DNA from: Icerya purchasi
Taxonomy: Eukaryota; Arthropoda; Insecta; Hemiptera; Monophlebidae
Direction of reading: 5' to 3'
Assembly: GCA_039619475.1 (NCBI GenBank)
Contig: CM077116.1
Span: forward strand, 27,787,191 to 27,851,190
Length of the DNA: 64,000 nt
Shown: one piece after another, positions 49,842 through 61,039 of the stretch
Numbering within the stretch: position 1 is the first letter of the stretch
Layout of the letters: every line of letters begins with the position of its first letter
Position numbers and translations under genes: made by a program
The notes under the pieces: model-generated
What the model saw: the letters and a program-made list of their open reading frames with translations, nothing else
Database searches by the model: none
What the model was told of the DNA's origin: nothing

Positions 49842-50451
49842 GCTGTAGGTACCTAGTCACTCGGGCATATTTGGTAATGAAGCGGCTGATTCTTTGGCTC
49901 GGGATGCTGCTGCTTCCTCTCGTCTTTATTTTGAAAAAATTCCATTTGATAACCGCCTATTAATTTGTAAAAGCTTTCATATCCGATTTTAGTCGGACAC
50001 CTACGCTCCCTCCTTTTCTAATAATTATTCATTTCATCTGTACCTGTTCAGCCTACTCTTCCTCCCTATTCATGGTTTTTTTTTGTATCCCTCCCTTCGG
50101 CGTTCTGATGTTGTTTCCATTGTTCGAATGCGCTTTGGCCATTCTTTGCTGCCTTCCTCCAGATTTCGTTTTTCCTTGATTTCTTCTCTACACTGCCCTC
50201 TCCATCCGGATGATGCAGTTACTTGCGACGCCGAACATGTGTTTTTCCCGTGTTCATCTCTCTCCGTGGAGCGTTCTGCCTTGTATTCTTATTTGTTGAA
50301 TCTTGGACTTCCTACTCCTTATTGTGCTTCCTATATCCTGTCCTTGCTATTTGTTCCTTTTTAGATAAAATTTCTGATCGGATTAAAATATAACCGAATT
50401 CTTTCCTTAACTTTTATTTCTGAGTAAAGAGCCCAAAAAAAAAAAAAAAAA
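49842..50451 (+). pseudogene. LINE RNase H/C-terminal fragment with poly(A) tail
   Basis: Starts at VPSHSGIFGNEAADSLARDA (last third of RNase H), has a TAG near 49991, and continues YPSLRRSDVVSIVRMRFGHS and CDAEHVFFPCSS. These match YPSLRRSIITKLPRLRFSHG and CDANHVLFKCSG of the minus-strand copy next door, so the two are the same or sister families in opposite orientation. An A run (50431-50451) closes the 3' end. A target duplication could not be fixed. Confidence 0.75.
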
Positions 50452-51830
50452 AAGATAAATTTCGAAATAAAATGATGGGTGCTATATTCGTTCAGAATTT
50501 GACTTTAATAAATTTTTCCTGTAATTGTTTATAAATGCGGTAGTAATTAATACTTTATCCGGTTTTACAAGTTTAAAATTTAGCAGCACTATACATGGTG
50601 CAATTAATTTTGTAAACTACTTTTTTTACCGATGCATTTTCTTTTATCTTAATCAGTGAGATAGGGAAAAAAATAGATTTCTTTAATTTCACGATATTAA
50701 AATATAACTTCATTTAATATTTATACTCTTGACGATAAGCATAATAGTCTTAAAAAATAATTCCATCTTCAATTTCTTCCTGAAAAGAAATTATTTTATT
50801 TAGCAAATATTCAAAATAATTCGTACGTGAGGGACAGCACCAGCGAGTTTTTCTGATATTCCTACTGTACATTTAGGGTGTAGGTTCTGATTTTCATTTT
50901 TCGGAGCGCACGTAGTGTTTTATTTTTATTAACGTCAGTGATTTTATTTTTCCCGCACTACTGATAATCTTAGAATAATAAAATCATTAACTAACCACAA
51001 TTATATTATTCGTTGAAATAATTTCTGTAATTCACAGGAATAAAAGTATGAAAACTTTTACAGAACACAATGTGCATTTTTCTTTAAAATGTTTTATTAT
51101 GTCACAGTAAGCGACTTCTCCACGAAAAATTAAAAAAAAAGAATCACCGGCGAACTGCTTTGTAAAGTGTATCCTTACGAGCGGGTTATCTTTAGATAAG
51201 GAACCGTTTTATTTTTTATTTTGTTGGTACCTTATGAACGGCAGAAATAATTATACCTGTCTACTTCTTTGCAGTTGTATAATTTTTCCGCGATTTCGTC
51301 ATCACCGGTTTGACCAAAAAACGATCATAGTAATAATGATTTATTTTAGGTTATTTATTATTTTCTCGTGTTGAAAAAATTTAACGGGTTTCTGAGAAAT
51401 TCAGAACGGCGGTCTAGCTGATCGACTATATTATAAAAAACACCAGGTTTATAATTTTTATTAACGTTTGTTATGAACTCTAATGATAATGCTCTTACCA
51501 TTCATATTTTTTTTTAAATCCTATTTCCAACATTGCGGATGGGTCAAATTTATTCTGAAATTTGTCTATAAAGGTGCAGGGAACTAGAGTCCTGAAGAAT
51601 ATAATGCGTGTATATGTTATAGAAAAAAAAAAAAATATACAAAATTAACTATGTATGTAGTAGCTCCCTGCAAGTGTACTTAGATTATTGGAAGGTGACA
51701 GAATGTAAACATTGTCCCGCCACCAACCACATTGTTTGTAACTAGTCTGTATTTCTTCTTTTTTTTCCCCCTTTTTTTTTATACAATATTGTTATGTTAG
51801 TCATAAAATAAATAAATGTAATAATAACGA
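50452..51830. other. No gene seen
   Basis: AT-rich. A short inverted pair TGCAGGGAACTA (about 51576) and TAGCTCCCTGCA (about 51660) brackets about 100 bp, too little to call. Confidence 0.4.
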
Positions 51831-51983
51831 GAAAGGCCGAGGAGACCCCGCCGAACATCCAAACGAACAGTAGCCTCGGGATCACGTTTGAATTCAGGTG
51901 TAGGCAAACTATGACTGATTGGGCAGCGTAAATTTTAAACGCATTGCCCTTTCAGCATATTCGAGGAAGACTGTATAGTTTCT

Positions 51984-52300
51984 TCAGTCGAGAATAAGCG
52001 AAGTGCGTAAGGATTCTAAGTTATAGAAATCACGAATGTCGGAAAGGGCAGGGCAATCAAACAGAAAATGTCTCAGCTCATCGACTAAGTGTAATGAACA
52101 AAATATGCACTCGAGGGCATCGGCAAGCTTGCCATGCCCGAACAACACCTGCGCGTTGAAAAAAATTAATTTCACGTTTTTCTACTTTAGTCTAAGAGAA
52201 ACATCGGGCAGGAACTCGAATGTTTTCCTACCAGTGAAGTTATTGTCCCATCGTCTCTGCCACTCATCCAGTATCAGTTTATCCACATATTTCCTAAATA
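51984..52300 (-). pseudogene. LINE ORF2 C-terminal knuckle fragment
   Basis: Right to left: WQRRWDNNFTGRKTFEFLPD near 52265, a stop, then the frame 52175-51984 with LFGHGKLADALECIFCSLHL and HFLFDCPALSD. This is the W..RW...G...F.P then CxxC-H-C layout of R1- or Jockey-type ORF2 ends. Both CxxC, the His and the last Cys are kept. Confidence 0.65.
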
Positions 52301-54039
52301 TTCATAATTAGCGATACAAGATGACCGGCTTATTATTAGGTACCTTTAATTCGTTCTATAGAGCACTTAATTTCTTCTTTTTTCGTCTTTTCTGTGTACC
52401 TACTAAGCTTCCGCAAATGGCATAAGTATTTTCGAAACATGCAGATTAACATTTGGAAGACTGTGCAATTTTCACTACCATTTTTTCAGTTTTAGTACAA
52501 CTTTTCATTTTAATAGTCTTGCTTTTTGTTATTGTTTGCTGGTGTAAACAGATTGGAGACGTTAATTTAGAAATTTTAAAATATATAACCGATAAAAATG
52601 TATATTAAATTACGCAGAAGCACGTTACATTAATAAATTCAAAGATAATTTAATTATTAATAATTTAATTTTGACCATTTATCCGCTATTTAAAATTAAC
52701 AATTAAAAATTTTTCAACATATCGATATGATATCCCTTATTTAAATCAGTATTGCATTCGTTTTAATGTTTGTTATTCGTTTAATTTCTTTGTTAACTTC
52801 AATTATTATTACTCTGATTATGGAGAGTGTGATTCAGAAACATGCCGGTACTTAAATGTATTTTTGTGGATAATTAAATTTTCTGTTTGTAAGGTTTTAT
52901 TTTTTCTACAATAATTGTGTATTATTACAGAAAATGGGCTGCAATAATTTTAATTTTGATTTGAAAAATGTTTTAATTTTTCAATAGATCCAACAATTAT
53001 TTCTTCGGCATTGTTATTATTTGTCTCTTTCGTTCTGATTGTTATTGTTCCATTTTTTTTCATAATTGACGCTGAAGATTAATTTCCAGCAGAAGCAGCT
53101 GGGCAATTTTAGGACAGTATGGGGGGGTGTTCTAAATCAGCTGATCTGAATTTATTTGACCTCGTTAATAACAATTGCTGCTAGATTTTGGCCACATTTT
53201 TCTATTGCGACGCATTAATTTGTCGGTTGCCGTCATTATTATTTTTGACTTTTTCGTTTAATTCTTTTTCGTATTCAACAACGTAATCAGCTGACATATT
53301 TCGTCTTTGCTCAGAAGTCGGTATCTATTTTGACCATGTTTGTCTTCCTTGTTAATGATGAGATAGACCGCTTGACAAGTCTATCAATCGATTGCTTTTA
53401 ACTTGGAATAATTTTATTCGCTTCTTGAAACTGCTAACCATCGCCAGCAGGCTCATTTACCAGTTATTGATCGTAAAATAAAAATCTCGGTCACTTACTT
53501 TACAATGTATTTTCTTACATTTTTTGAATTAAATCGTCTTCATTATAACATTTAATTTTACAGCTACATCCGCATGAATCGGTAAATAAATAAAGAACAA
53601 AACTAGTTACTGGTAAACTGATAAGACAAGGTGAGTGAACAATTACACCGTAAACATCAACATTACGATTAATCAACATCGATAAATAAACGAGAATTAG
53701 CTAATTAATATCTAAATTTTTAAGGCAGTAGCCAAACAAAAACAATTTTTTGCGAAACCAACTCGTGAGGTAACTAAACCACATTTCTTGGGACTAATAG
53801 TTGTTTTTTTCACGCTCTGGCAAAGTAAAAACTTGATAATTTTATTCTTGACTGGTACGAAATTAATATCTTCTTTTCGAAACCAGTTTGCATTAAAATG
53901 ATAAAGAAATTTTGAAGATATATCATTTCTAATATTAATAAAAGATAAAATATGTACATCTATATATTTTTTATTTATTTTTTTTTATTTTTTTAATATA
54001 CATATATATATCTATATAGTAAATTAAGTCCCATATATC
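52301..54039. other. No clear gene
   Basis: AT-rich. Near 53115-53165 a plus-strand frame gives SADLNLFD, which could be the SPDLNP.D region of a Tc1/mariner transposase, but nothing around it supports this. Confidence 0.35.
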
Positions 54040-54284
54040 TTTGATAAGGTATCTTGGATTGTGAAATTAAAGTTCACAATGTACTAACCCCAACGGCACT
54101 AATGAGAGTAGGGAGACCTGTTCTTTTCTTTCGCCCGCCTTTACTTTCCCAGATTTCTTTGGTACCAAATTATTTCAGGTTAGGTAAACCTGGGGGGCTA
54201 TTTTTCCGGAACGAGACAAGTCTCGAACCCGTGACCTCTGATTTAGTGGCCAAGCATCTTATCCACTAGGCTACCACGTTGCCA
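54040..54284 (-). mobile_element. tRNA-derived SINE, near full length
   Basis: On the minus strand, A-box-like TAGCCTAGTGGATAAG (54272-54257) and B-box GGTTCGAGAC (54229-54220) are spaced like an internal RNA polymerase III promoter, followed by a tRNA-unrelated body ending GATACCTTATC. It matches the piggyBac-nested SINE at 43488-43706. A (TA)n run borders its 5' side. Confidence 0.8.
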
Positions 54285-54293
54285 TATATATAT

Positions 54294-54296
<3 letters not shown>

Positions 54297-54357
<61 letters not shown>
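54297..54357. repeat. (TA)n microsatellite
   Basis: About 30 TA units without interruption. Confidence 0.95.
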
Positions 54358-54360
<3 letters not shown>

Positions 54361-55035
54361 TTGATCGTTTAGTCGACACCACAAACAGACATCCTGGACT
54401 TTTCAGATTCTAGTCTTCTATAATTGTTATTGAAGAATTGGTTTTTGACTAATAATGGTATTCTTCACAGAAATAAGCACGGCATAAAAACGTTACAGAT
54501 TTTGTTGCAGGGTACAACGTTCAATGTAAAAAGTGACGCAAAAATGTTATTAATTTTGTAACAGGATTTTTCTGTTTCCCCGGCGTTAGAATAGTACGGT
54601 CATTAATATTAAGAAAATTGATGTTTAAATTTGGATAAAGAAAATAATTTATATGAACAACAAAACGGGATTAATACAAAATGAATTCAAAAAATAAATA
54701 AATAAAACGGATTATTAAGTCGTTTTAAAAGTACAGAGTGATGAAAATACAGCGACTTTGCCTTCTAATAAAAAAAATTTAAATATATTATTTATAGGAA
54801 AATGACAAACTCATTAAGAAATCTATTTAAAAGTGAACTTTTAATATGTCTGCTTACTTTAATAAACTTTCCTAATCGCCTCTTGATTGGTAAACCCACG
54901 ATGGTTACGGGTACGCGTCGAATGTGGACATTTATTAAAATAAAAAATTAAAAAACAATAATTTAACGACTGCTCAGTGGATGTTACGCAAAAAAAAGAA
55001 AAACAGAAATAGAAAGAACACTGTGCAATTGTTGT
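54358..55035. other. No gene seen
   Basis: AT-rich, nothing recognised. Confidence 0.45.
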
Positions 55036-55692
55036 TTTTTTACCGACTTCTAAAAAGAAGGCAGGTTATCTGTTCACCGAGTGTTTTTTTTTTCATGTCA
55101 TGAACTGATTTTACGGATTCTTTGTCCATTAGAAAAAATATACCCTTCAGCGGTGGCACCACGTGAGTACTGATGAGAATCGGTGAACAAAAACTGAGTA
55201 TTGGATAGTTTTTTTTTTTAACATGGAGATGTAACCTTGAATAAGGAAAGCAACTATATATTTCGATGTTTTTGCCGCGCAAATGCAGCTTAAAATAAAA
55301 AAATGGATTTTTTATTTTTTTAAAGTGTAAAATATGGAGAATAATATGACGAAGAAGTTGAGTTTTAGTTACAAAAAAAAATTCAAGTTTAATGCTAAAA
55401 ATTGAAAAATAAAATGATTTAACAAAATAAAGATTTAATAAAAACGCTCTAAAAAATAAAAAACTTGGAAAAAAAAATTTCAGAGTGATAATATAACTGA
55501 GGTGATATTATCGTAATTCTTATACAATATTAATATCTTAATTAGAGTAGGCATCAAATTCATATTGCAATAATAATTAATAAAAACTGCATTAAATATT
55601 CATTAAATTGTTCGTAGATATTGTAATTTTAATTTGGTGCCGACTCTAATTAGTTTTTAATGCTGTATAAGAACTACGATAATATCACCTTA

Positions 55693-56558
55693 AGGTTGTA
55701 ACGGAGTACTATTTAGGATTTTGTCCTCGGGGATGCCAGCTATGAGGAATCTTTTTTTGGAACCCGTGAATTTAAAATTATTAAATTTTTAAAGAGATTA
55801 ATGTTGTCTCTTTTTTATGATTTAACGCGGTATATTCAAATATTCATCAACACCTATCTTTCGTGAACGGCCGACCGCTGAAAACACAATATTACATATA
55901 CCTACGGAAAACGAAAACAGGCATCCATGATTAATTAACATAAATAAACGAAATCGATTTAAAATAAGTAAATTGTACGTATCATCACTGTTGTCGATGG
56001 TGATCCGTGATCCGTTGATAATCCGGTGTCTTTCAGATGGCTTTGAGGTTTTGATTGATGAAGTGTAAATTACTTAACGTTGTCCGAAGGATTAACTTCT
56101 AGGGAAGATGCGAGAACAATCCTTGCGCAAATCTGTGTACGATAATAGTCGAACATTTTTCTTTTTTTATAACAAAATTTTATCATTAACTTAATTGTCA
56201 CTGATTGGTTGCGGAGAAACCAAATTAAAACGATTCTTTTCGAACGATAAAAAGCGACTAACTAATAACTGGATAATTTTTTTCTAACCAAAGGTGATCT
56301 GACTACCCCTAAAAATCACCTTTGGTTGTTTTTTTTTCCATTTGATTTTCCATTACTCCCTGTGACCGGTGAAATTTACCCAATCATATACACTTCTTAT
56401 TGTGCTGGTCGTTGATTGGTTCTTCATCCCCGGCCGACAACAGCATCTCACATACTCACACATTTTCTGACTCGCCACATTTACGGATCTTTAATGTTTT
56501 ATAATTCATTTATTTTTTATTTTTTATATGGTAATTGTAATGTACACACTACAAGGTA
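55693..56558. mobile_element. Solo LTR, 858 bp
   Basis: TGTAACGGAG starts at 55697 and CACTACA ends at 56554, giving TG...CA termini. AGGT flanks it on both sides (55693-55696 and 56555-56558), and the uninterrupted site is seen in copy 2 of the host repeat (TAAGGTATAT near 26720). No internal coding region or second LTR. Superfamily open. Confidence 0.78.
56286..56327. promoter_or_regulatory. 13-bp perfect stem-loop inside the solo LTR
   Basis: AACCAAAGGTGAT pairs perfectly with ATCACCTTTGGTT around a 16-base loop. Its role is unknown. In an LTR it could be an RNA structure near the transcript end. Confidence 0.6.
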
Positions 56559-57074
56559 TATCATTCTGAAATATATTCTTTATCGAATAATAAGTATTAA
56601 TGCTGTGTAAAAATTACAATAATATCATCTTCTTAAGTTATATCACCTGAAATATATTTTCTTATCGGGAGTAATTATTTTTTACTTTTTAGTGCGTTTT
56701 TATTAAATTTTTATAATAAATTTTCAAGTATCGGTATTTTTCTTTAAAAAAACCTTTTTTATCAGTTAAAATCGAAAAAATTCAATTCTGTTCCATGTTC
56801 CCTCAACCAACGGGCAGATTTGTAAACGGAAAGTACTCTATATTTCTATCGTTTTTACGCTCATTTATCGGCTTGGTATCTGCCAATGTTTTCTTCTTGA
56901 TGCATCGTTCGATACTCCGTCGGAAATCGACGCGTTCGTTTTGAGAGAAGCAAACTAGCCGACCTAGAAATTAAACGAGTAAATAGTAGCGCCTAGTAGT
57001 TGTTTACGAGAAAAAGTGTGTATAATTATTTCTCTCGATTAACATAAATAACGAAAACATTGAAAAACAACGAA

Positions 57075-57191
57075 ATGAAGCTTAGTTTTAATAGTCCGAA
57101 AAATTCATCGAATCAAAAACCCGCACGGAAGGTGCTATACAAGTTTCCTTTTTTCGACGGTACAATTCAGGCAAAAATTAATGAAAACTGA
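57075..57191 (+). CDS. Small open frame, 38 residues
   Basis: ATG in a fair context (ACGAAATGA), start MKLSFNSPKNSSNQKPARKV, ending TGA at 57189. It lies in the CpG-richer stretch upstream of the candidate first exon at 57530 and could be an upstream ORF in a 5' leader. No family recognised; may be chance. Confidence 0.2.
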   Translation: MKLSFNSPKNSSNQKPARKVLYKFPFFDGTIQAKINEN

Positions 57192-57529
57192 TTCGCGAAT
57201 ATTACGCTTGCAACGATCGTTATCGCTTCACTAACTGATTCGCACTTGTATGTATGTTACGGAAGTTACTATTTCGTGTTAGCGAACAAGTCATGAATCT
57301 TTCAGAGTTTGTACGCCGGGTTGAACCGTTAAAAAAATACGTTTGTCCGAGACGGTTGAAAGGTTGTCCCGAACCGTGATCGAATTATTCGAAATAGTAA
57401 CGATTTTACAACTTGCGTACGCTGTTATTTAGAGAAAAATGTAATTATGTTACTTTACTTCGAAGGTCGCAACAACGTCTGCACATTTGCAATCATAAAC
57501 ATTGACGCGTGATCGCTGAAATCGGAAAA

Positions 57530-57616
57530 ATGTCGGACGACGATGAAATTTCGCATCGTGACGATAAACAGTTGTCCGATAATAACGGCGTTTTGAATGT
57601 TTTAAAATTCATTGCG
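57530..57616 (+). CDS. Candidate first coding exon of a host gene
   Basis: ATG at 57530 in the context AAAAATGTC opens 29 codons (MSDDDEISHRDDKQLSDNNG then VLNVLKFIA) and stops precisely at a consensus donor GCG|GTAAGT. The acidic, hydrophilic start and CpG-rich surroundings look unlike the repeats around it. No family recognised. The next exon is not identified: an acceptor at 59249 would give only 16 more codons, so the true partner may lie outside the window. Confidence 0.4.
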
Positions 57617-60410
57617 GTAAGTGAACATGTTTCGATTGTTCTTCCGGCTTCTTCCTCTGCGTGAACTTATTCACCAGCGAGTTTGCTAAAAACGTTTTTT
57701 CGCTTGTCGCGCTTTTCTTTTTTTTTCTTTTTTTTTGTAGTTTTTGAACGTTTCTTTAGAACTCGTGCACTTTAATTTCCGCAATTTTTTCCGTACTCTG
57801 ATTTCGTTTCGCCGTTTAAAAATTACGCTTTAGTAAAGTAGTTTATTTTTTTCTCTTTCTGCAGACACCGGGGAAGTTTGTTTCAAAGTGAAAATGTTAT
57901 TTGCTCGATTTTTGTTTTTATTTAATTTTTCGATACGCATACATATGTAGAATACGAAAGTCATACATATGTAGAAATTTGAATATATGGAAGATTTTCC
58001 ATTTGGCGTTTTTAGAAAATTATGAAATACAAGTTTAGTTTCGAATCGGATAGCATTTTGTTCTTTTTTTTTCTTGTCAGAATAGTGATTCCAGCTAAAA
58101 AATTAAAACTATATAATTTTACAATTATATAGACTCAATCGAAATATAAAAAGAATTTAAGCAATACAATAATAATAAATTAATAAATTACACGAAAAAA
58201 AAAAAAAAAAAGAATAATTAGCATTCGTAAATTTTACAGCCTCCCAAACATAAACCACATACAGCGCTTTTGATTGCTGAACTCTGTTCTGAGTAGGGGC
58301 CGATTTAATCTTAAGATTTGGGTTAAAAATAATTCATTATCTGGTTCTTCTTCGTCTAGTATTTTGTATTAAGTATTACACAGTCTGTGTTTCATCAACA
58401 AAGCCGTTTGTTTTTATCGTTAATTATTTTGTTCAATTAAACAAAAAAAAAGTTCAAAATTCAAAATAATTTTCGTACTTTTTGTCTTGTAAAAAATTTT
58501 TTTTGTAAACGTTAGGAATTTCATAAACAAAATTTTATGCGAAATAAAAATTAATAAAACGTTATCATTAAACAAACCTCTCTTTATCAGTTTCCGAATA
58601 AAGCTGCCGATCGATTTTTTCAGTTTATTCGGAGTTTCGCGAGAAAAAAGGCTGACATTTTCTTACATAAATATTATAACGAGCACCGTTTGTAAGATAC
58701 AGAGTGACATGGAAAACGGGTAAATAATTGTCTACATTCAAATGTTCAATTGCGATAAAGTTTTCTTTGGTGTTTTTTTTTTTTTATTATTAATTCTACG
58801 GATATATTAACAGAGGCTGGTACCCTTGGCAGTTCGCAGATTCTTTTTTTTTTTTTTTTTTTTTTTCGGAGGAGCGATATTGAGAAAGATAATTCGACTG
58901 AAAAAAAAAAAAAATACGTCGCTACTACAACTTTAAAACTGAAAAATTACTTTTTAAAATTAATTTCGGATTCATTTTTAAACGGAATTTTTAGCATGCA
59001 ATTTATAACAAAAATATCAAACATTACATTAATAGTGTTACATAATTCACGCGAAATTGGTTGCGAATAATTTTGTTTCCACCGAAAATCAACACTCCCG
59101 TTTTTTTTTTATTCTATAAAGGAGTTGTACAAAAACGGAGATGAACTTTTTCCACATTTCTGCCTTGTACAGATTTCGTTACTAAATGGCGAACCGATTT
59201 TGTTTTCACAATTTGTAACTTTGATTTTCTTGTTTTTTCTTTTTTTTTAGAATCTCCCCCGGGGGCGTGGAACAATAGCACCGGTTGACTGCTCTTTGTA
59301 GGCGCCCATGTATCCCACAGTACAAAAGCATTAAGCCGCTATTTTCAGCTACTGTGGTACAGTTGGTGTTAGGCGTTTGTCTTGATTTGAATCTCATTGC
59401 CGCACATTGGCACTTCCAAAAATTTAACTTGCGCTGGGATCCACAGGCGATGTGCACAAAAAAAAACAAAACCGAATGATCTTTTGACTGATTGTCACAC
59501 ATTATTCCTTTTAAAACTAAATGGAGATTACAAGCGCGATTTTGTCTTGTTTCGGAACCGCGTTTCATCGATAACTTTGTACAAGGAATTTTTATACATT
59601 GATCTGTATTTAAACTACCAGAGATGAATAGAGCAAATTCTATTCGTACTGTGCCTAAAATTATACGCGAATTAGTACAAAAATCGCGTTTTCCGAAGTA
59701 GTTCGAGTAAAAATTTCCAGTTAATATGAACTTTGGAAGTGTTTACAAAGTTTTCCGATACAGCGCGGGTGTAGAGATTTACGTTGGTGTTAAAATTATC
59801 TTGTCGCGGTACTCCCAATTTAACTCTTGCTCCGGTGTTTAATTGAATACCTGTTTATTTGCGGTAATTCTCGAATGTGTGTTTACATAATGTTGAGACG
59901 CGTCAGTGATGAAGAAGCGGCGATGATGGTGTCATTGATGCTGATTCGGAAGCGTTAAACGGAATCGGTTCGAAGCGACAACGTCGAATGTTGTTCGTGT
60001 CGATCGCTGCACGGCAGTTCGGATTATCGAAGTGCGCTGGTGAGTGTGGCAAGTAAACTTGGCCGACCGGTGCTACGGTCGGTTTTGGTCGGTTGTGTTC
60101 GGTTTAATTCGTGGTAAATTTCGATAAACCGTTTTCCTACGTACTACCGCGATCGAGGTTTAATGTTAAATTACTACTGGTAGTCGATTTACAGTTCGCT
60201 TCACTGTGTTGTATTTGCGTTTGATTTTTTTTGTTTTTGTTTTTTTTTTTTTTATTATTATTTTTGAGTGCTCGCCTTTTAGGACGTTAAAGGAATAAAG
60301 AAAAAACGGAGATAATGCACATTTTGGTTGCGTTTTTTAACGGTTTTTTTTTTTGATTCGGACGGAACACGAATCATTCGATATACACGGGTAAATGTAA
60401 ACATAACGCG
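57617..60410. other. Possible intron and 5' leader region
   Basis: No clear coding block. 59890-60039 is GC-richer and ends at a good donor (G|GTGAGT at 60040), but its frames are short, so it could be an untranslated exon of the downstream jerky-like gene. A minus-strand frame at 59206-59568 has no recognised motif. Confidence 0.35.
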
Positions 60411-60545
60411 TGCACGTTCAAAGAAAAATTAGAAGCTCTCAAGCGGCTGGACAAAGGAGAAACTCTTAATAGGTTGGCGAAGGATCTGGAAGTCGGCAAA
60501 TCGACCGTAAGCGACTGGAAAAGGAATCGTTCGAAAATTGAATAG
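60411..60545 (+). pseudogene. pogo/jerky-type N-terminal helix-turn-helix, ended by TAG
   Basis: Codons give FKEKLEALKRLDKGETLNRL then AKDLEVGKSTVSDWKRNRSKIE, the CENP-B N-terminal (psq-like) DNA-binding fold: KEKL..LK.L..GE....LA...GVGKSTVSD.K. It is very well kept over about 45 residues. TAG at 60543 stops it in the same frame as the following ORF. No ATG precedes it in this frame before a TGA near 60353, so translation would need an upstream exon. Confidence 0.7.
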
Positions 60546-60584
60546 TTCTGCTGGAAAGTAATCAGCGAACGTCAGTCGTTGAAA

Positions 60585-60986
60585 ATGCCCGCTTTTCAGA
60601 CTTTAGACGAAGCCGTTTACTTTTGGTATATGAATGAAAAGCAAAATGGTGTGTACGTAAGCAGTCTGGAAATACAGTCTTACGCTATGAAGTTGAATAA
60701 AGATCTCGGCGGCAACCCTTCTTTCGTTGCCAGCACTGGTTGGCTAAATCGTTGGAAAAGACGACACGGCCTTAAGATCTCAAGAACTACAGCCGAAAGT
60801 ACATCGAAGTTACCGGTGAAAATGTCTGTTACAATCGGACAGCCGTTCACGTTAGACAACAAAAATGTAAAATTCGATGAGAACATAGTAGCAAATGTTG
60901 ACGTTTCTAAGGACACTGCCTTTATAAATGACGATGCCGACGAACAGTTTTACCAATTTACGTTATATCAACCGGTAAATATGTAA
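60585..60986 (+). CDS. jerky/Tigger-like DNA-binding protein without DDE domain
   Basis: 133 residues from ATG at 60585. Residues 3-75 form a CENP-B-type second helix-turn-helix (HTH_Tnp_Tc5): LDEAVYFWYMNEKQNGVYVS, SLEIQSYAMKLNKDLGG, then FVASTGWLNRWKRRHGLKIS. The rest (ANVDVSKDTAFINDDADEQF) is an acidic tail, and it ends at TAA, where family members would enter the DDE catalytic domain. AATAAA follows at 61023-61028. The frame is continuous with the N-terminal HTH at 60411 except for one TAG. With no catalytic part it could not transpose; a DNA-binding role, as in domesticated jerky-type genes, is an inference. It is less AT-rich than the flanks. Confidence 0.65.
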   Translation: MPAFQTLDEAVYFWYMNEKQNGVYVSSLEIQSYAMKLNKDLGGNPSFVASTGWLNRWKRRHGLKISRTTAESTSKLPVKMSVTIGQPFTLDNKNVKFDENIVANVDVSKDTAFINDDADEQFYQFTLYQPVNM

Positions 60987-61022
60987 AATATTTACTTGTG
61001 ATTTGCACGATTTTTTGGATAC

Positions 61023-61028
61023 AATAAA
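61023..61028 (+). terminator. Polyadenylation signal AATAAA
   Basis: Consensus hexamer 37 bases after the stop codon of the jerky-like frame. Confidence 0.55.
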
Positions 61029-61039
61029 AACCGTAAATA

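Larger units (their letters stand above)
55036..56760 (+). repeat. Dispersed repeat family 2 (hairpin family), copy 3, split by an LTR
   Basis: Left part 55036-55696: TTTTTACCGACTTCTAAAAAG block, TTGAATAAGGAAAGCAA, then the hairpin (GGTGATATTATCG near 55501 against CGATAATATCACC near 55678). The right part 56555-56760 continues exactly where copy 2 would (TATATCATTCTGAAATATATT compared with TATATCCACTCTGAAATATA in copy 2). The 858-bp LTR sits between. Confidence 0.75.

Noticed and set aside
51576..51672. Short inverted pair TGCAGGGAACTA / TAGCTCCCTGCA as a tiny MITE
   Set aside because: Arms are short and imperfect, with no target duplication.
53115..53165. SADLNLFD as a Tc1/mariner motif
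   Set aside because: Only about eight residues match and no other transposase motif surrounds it.
59249..59300. Second exon for the gene starting at 57530, from the acceptor TTTTTTTTAG
   Set aside because: It would end after only 16 codons at a TAG and shows no protein character.
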